Below, one piece after another: positions 7,034 through 7,089 of a DNA stretch of 7,089 bases. Below the pieces are notes generated by a model that saw only the letters and a program-made list of their open reading frames with translations, made no database searches and was not told the origin of the DNA. The first letter of the stretch is position 1, and every line of letters starts with the position of its first letter. Position numbers and translations under genes: made by a program. This DNA is from an uncultured Collinsella sp. (GTDB lineage: Bacteria; Actinomycetota; Coriobacteriia; Coriobacteriales; Coriobacteriaceae): contig UQLI01000051.1 of assembly GCA_900541715.1 (NCBI GenBank), forward strand, positions 1 through 7,089. The letters are read 5' to 3'.

Positions 7034-7066
7034 AAAAAAAGGGGGAGGCCGCGAGGCCTCCCCCTT
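7034..7066 (-). terminator. Strong intrinsic terminator of the gene upstream of acpS (outside the window)
   Basis: A perfect 10-bp stem (7041-7050 with 7055-7064, GGGGGAGGCC and its complement) closes on a GCGA tetraloop. Read on the minus strand it is followed by seven T residues (7034-7040), a textbook intrinsic terminator. On the plus strand it is followed only by TTCTCAG, so it mainly stops minus-strand transcription from a gene to the right. It separates the acpS operon from that gene. The 23 bases after it (7067-7089) are too few to identify a coding end. Confidence 0.9.
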
Positions 7067-7089
7067 CTCAGTTCAAGCGTACGGCTCGG

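Noticed and set aside
1..7089. A mobile element, CRISPR array, defence island or novel multi-gene system
   Set aside because: No transposase, integrase, direct-repeat array or unknown gene is present. All six genes belong to well-known housekeeping families with intact motifs.

Overview
The window is a compact block of bacterial housekeeping genes, all on the minus strand. G+C is fairly high (roughly 55-60% by eye). The gene order, protein sequences and strong GGAG-type ribosome binding sites fit an actinobacterium. The fused TsaB-RimI-TsaD protein and the AcpS/Nnr/Alr sequences point to class Coriobacteriia, perhaps a Collinsella relative; this placement is inferred from pattern and was not searched.

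Layout from right to left, in the direction of transcription. At 7034-7066 a strong minus-strand intrinsic terminator closes a gene lying outside the window. One or two sigma70-type promoters follow (6954-7019), then six genes: acpS (holo-ACP synthase), nnr (NAD(P)HX epimerase/dehydratase), alr (alanine racemase), a family 4 Fe-S uracil-DNA glycosylase, tsaE, and a 794-residue tsaB-rimI-tsaD fusion. The gaps are 0, 2, 8 and 12 bases and the last junction overlaps by 14 bases, so this looks like one polycistronic operon. A hairpin at 8-30 is the likely terminator. No intergenic stretch exceeds about 110 bases.

How the genes relate. tsaE and the fusion supply three of the four bacterial proteins for t6A37 tRNA modification (TsaB, TsaD, TsaE; the TsaC/Sua5 enzyme is not here), plus the RimI acetyltransferase that modifies ribosomal protein S18. 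acpS activates acyl carrier protein for lipid synthesis, alr makes D-alanine for peptidoglycan, nnr repairs damaged NAD(P)H, and the glycosylase removes uracil from DNA. The set links growth functions rather than forming one pathway. In other actinobacteria the genes alr, tsaE, tsaB, rimI and tsaD lie in this same order, so the fusion looks like a merger of neighbouring genes.

I found no mobile element, CRISPR array, RNA gene, defence system or pseudogene. The points worth a second look are the three-domain fusion, the glycosylase placed between alr and tsaE, and an AcpS with an unusual C-terminal tail and a Lys-to-Arg change in its signature motif. I do not see evidence for a wholly new system.
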